The notes under the pieces were generated by a model. That model searched no databases. It was not told the DNA's origin and worked only from the letters and a program-made list of their open reading frames with translations. Made by a program: the position numbers and the translations under genes. A stretch of DNA of 6,486 nt from Puniceicoccales bacterium (lineage in GTDB: Bacteria > Verrucomicrobiota > Verrucomicrobiia > Opitutales > Oceanipulchritudinaceae), in assembly GCA_030595525.1 (NCBI GenBank), contig JAUVDD010000099.1, positions 1 through 6,486 on the forward strand, in the 5' to 3' direction. Positions 6,321-6,486 of the stretch are shown here, piece by piece (positions within the stretch are counted from its first letter, which is position 1; each line of letters starts with the position of its first letter).

Positions 6321-6486
6321 CTAGCCGCACTGGGCGATGACCCGGAGGCGGTAGTTGTTAAAGTTTCTAAAGCCGTAGGCACGGCGTTGGATCAGTTTCA
6401 TTTTGCGATGGAAGCCTTCAGTGATGGAGTTATTTTTTCTAAATCGCCACATACAGGCGATTTGCTCTGACCAGTTCTCGAGGGTA
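6321..6486 (-). CDS. ISL3-family transposase, C-terminal part (cut by window edge)
   Basis: Reading the minus strand leftward from the window edge gives an open frame of 54 residues ending at the TAG at 6321-6323. It contains NNSITEGFHRKMKLIQRR followed by AYGFRNFNNYRLRVIAQCG. The pattern of N-x-x-x-E-G-x-x-x-K-x-K followed by RRAYGFRNFxNYRLRV is the conserved C-terminal end of the DDE domain of ISL3-family transposases (DDE_Tnp_ISL3), and the Glu of ITEG is the probable last catalytic acid. The rest of the gene lies to the right of the window, so I cannot say whether the element is intact. Nothing else in the window shows similarity to it. Confidence 0.85.
   Translation of the reverse strand, partial: TLENWSEQIACMWRFRKNNSITEGFHRKMKLIQRRAYGFRNFNNYRLRVIAQCG

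Overview
This is a bacterial chromosomal window in which four genes lie on the minus strand, followed at the right end by one plus-strand tRNA and the edge of an insertion sequence. The membrane proteins have bacterial signal peptides and membrane segments, the tRNA gene encodes its own CCA end, and Shine-Dalgarno sequences are weak or absent before the genes. Base composition looks close to balanced. The organism cannot be fixed from this. A Gram-negative bacterium is likely because a secreted M23 peptidase and a periplasmic Cache sensor are present. A Verrucomicrobiota-like marine bacterium is my guess, at low confidence.

Layout, in the direction of minus-strand transcription (right to left). 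5261-5986 encodes a small secreted M23 (LytM-type) metallopeptidase. 2589-5183 encodes an 864-residue membrane protein with a cytoplasmic N-terminal module, a transmembrane pair enclosing a periplasmic Cache sensor, a PAS domain and a C-terminal DUF294-type nucleotidyltransferase with its DUF294_C partner domain. 1765-2436 encodes the small subunit (DUF4212 type) of a sodium:solute symporter, enlarged by about 125 residues between its two membrane helices. 14-1717 encodes the large subunit, an ActP-like sodium:solute symporter of the VC_2705 type. A sigma70-like promoter with an overlapping inverted repeat lies in front of the two symporter genes. On the plus strand, 6179-6254 is a tRNA with anticodon CAT that looks like tRNA-Ile2 rather than tRNA-Met, preceded by a plausible promoter. 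From 6321 to the window edge, on the minus strand, is the C-terminal end of an ISL3-family transposase.

How the genes may work together. In many bacteria DUF294 nucleotidyltransferases fused to CBS or cyclic-nucleotide-binding domains sit beside DUF4212/ActP-like symporter pairs, so a regulatory link between the two is already suggested by gene neighbourhood. Here the usual cytoplasmic sensing domains appear to be replaced by a periplasmic Cache domain plus PAS. This gives a one-protein device that could read an extracellular ligand, perhaps the symporter's own carboxylate substrate, and answer by nucleotidyl transfer to a cytoplasmic target. That function is inference; the domain order and the gene neighbourhood are what the sequence shows.
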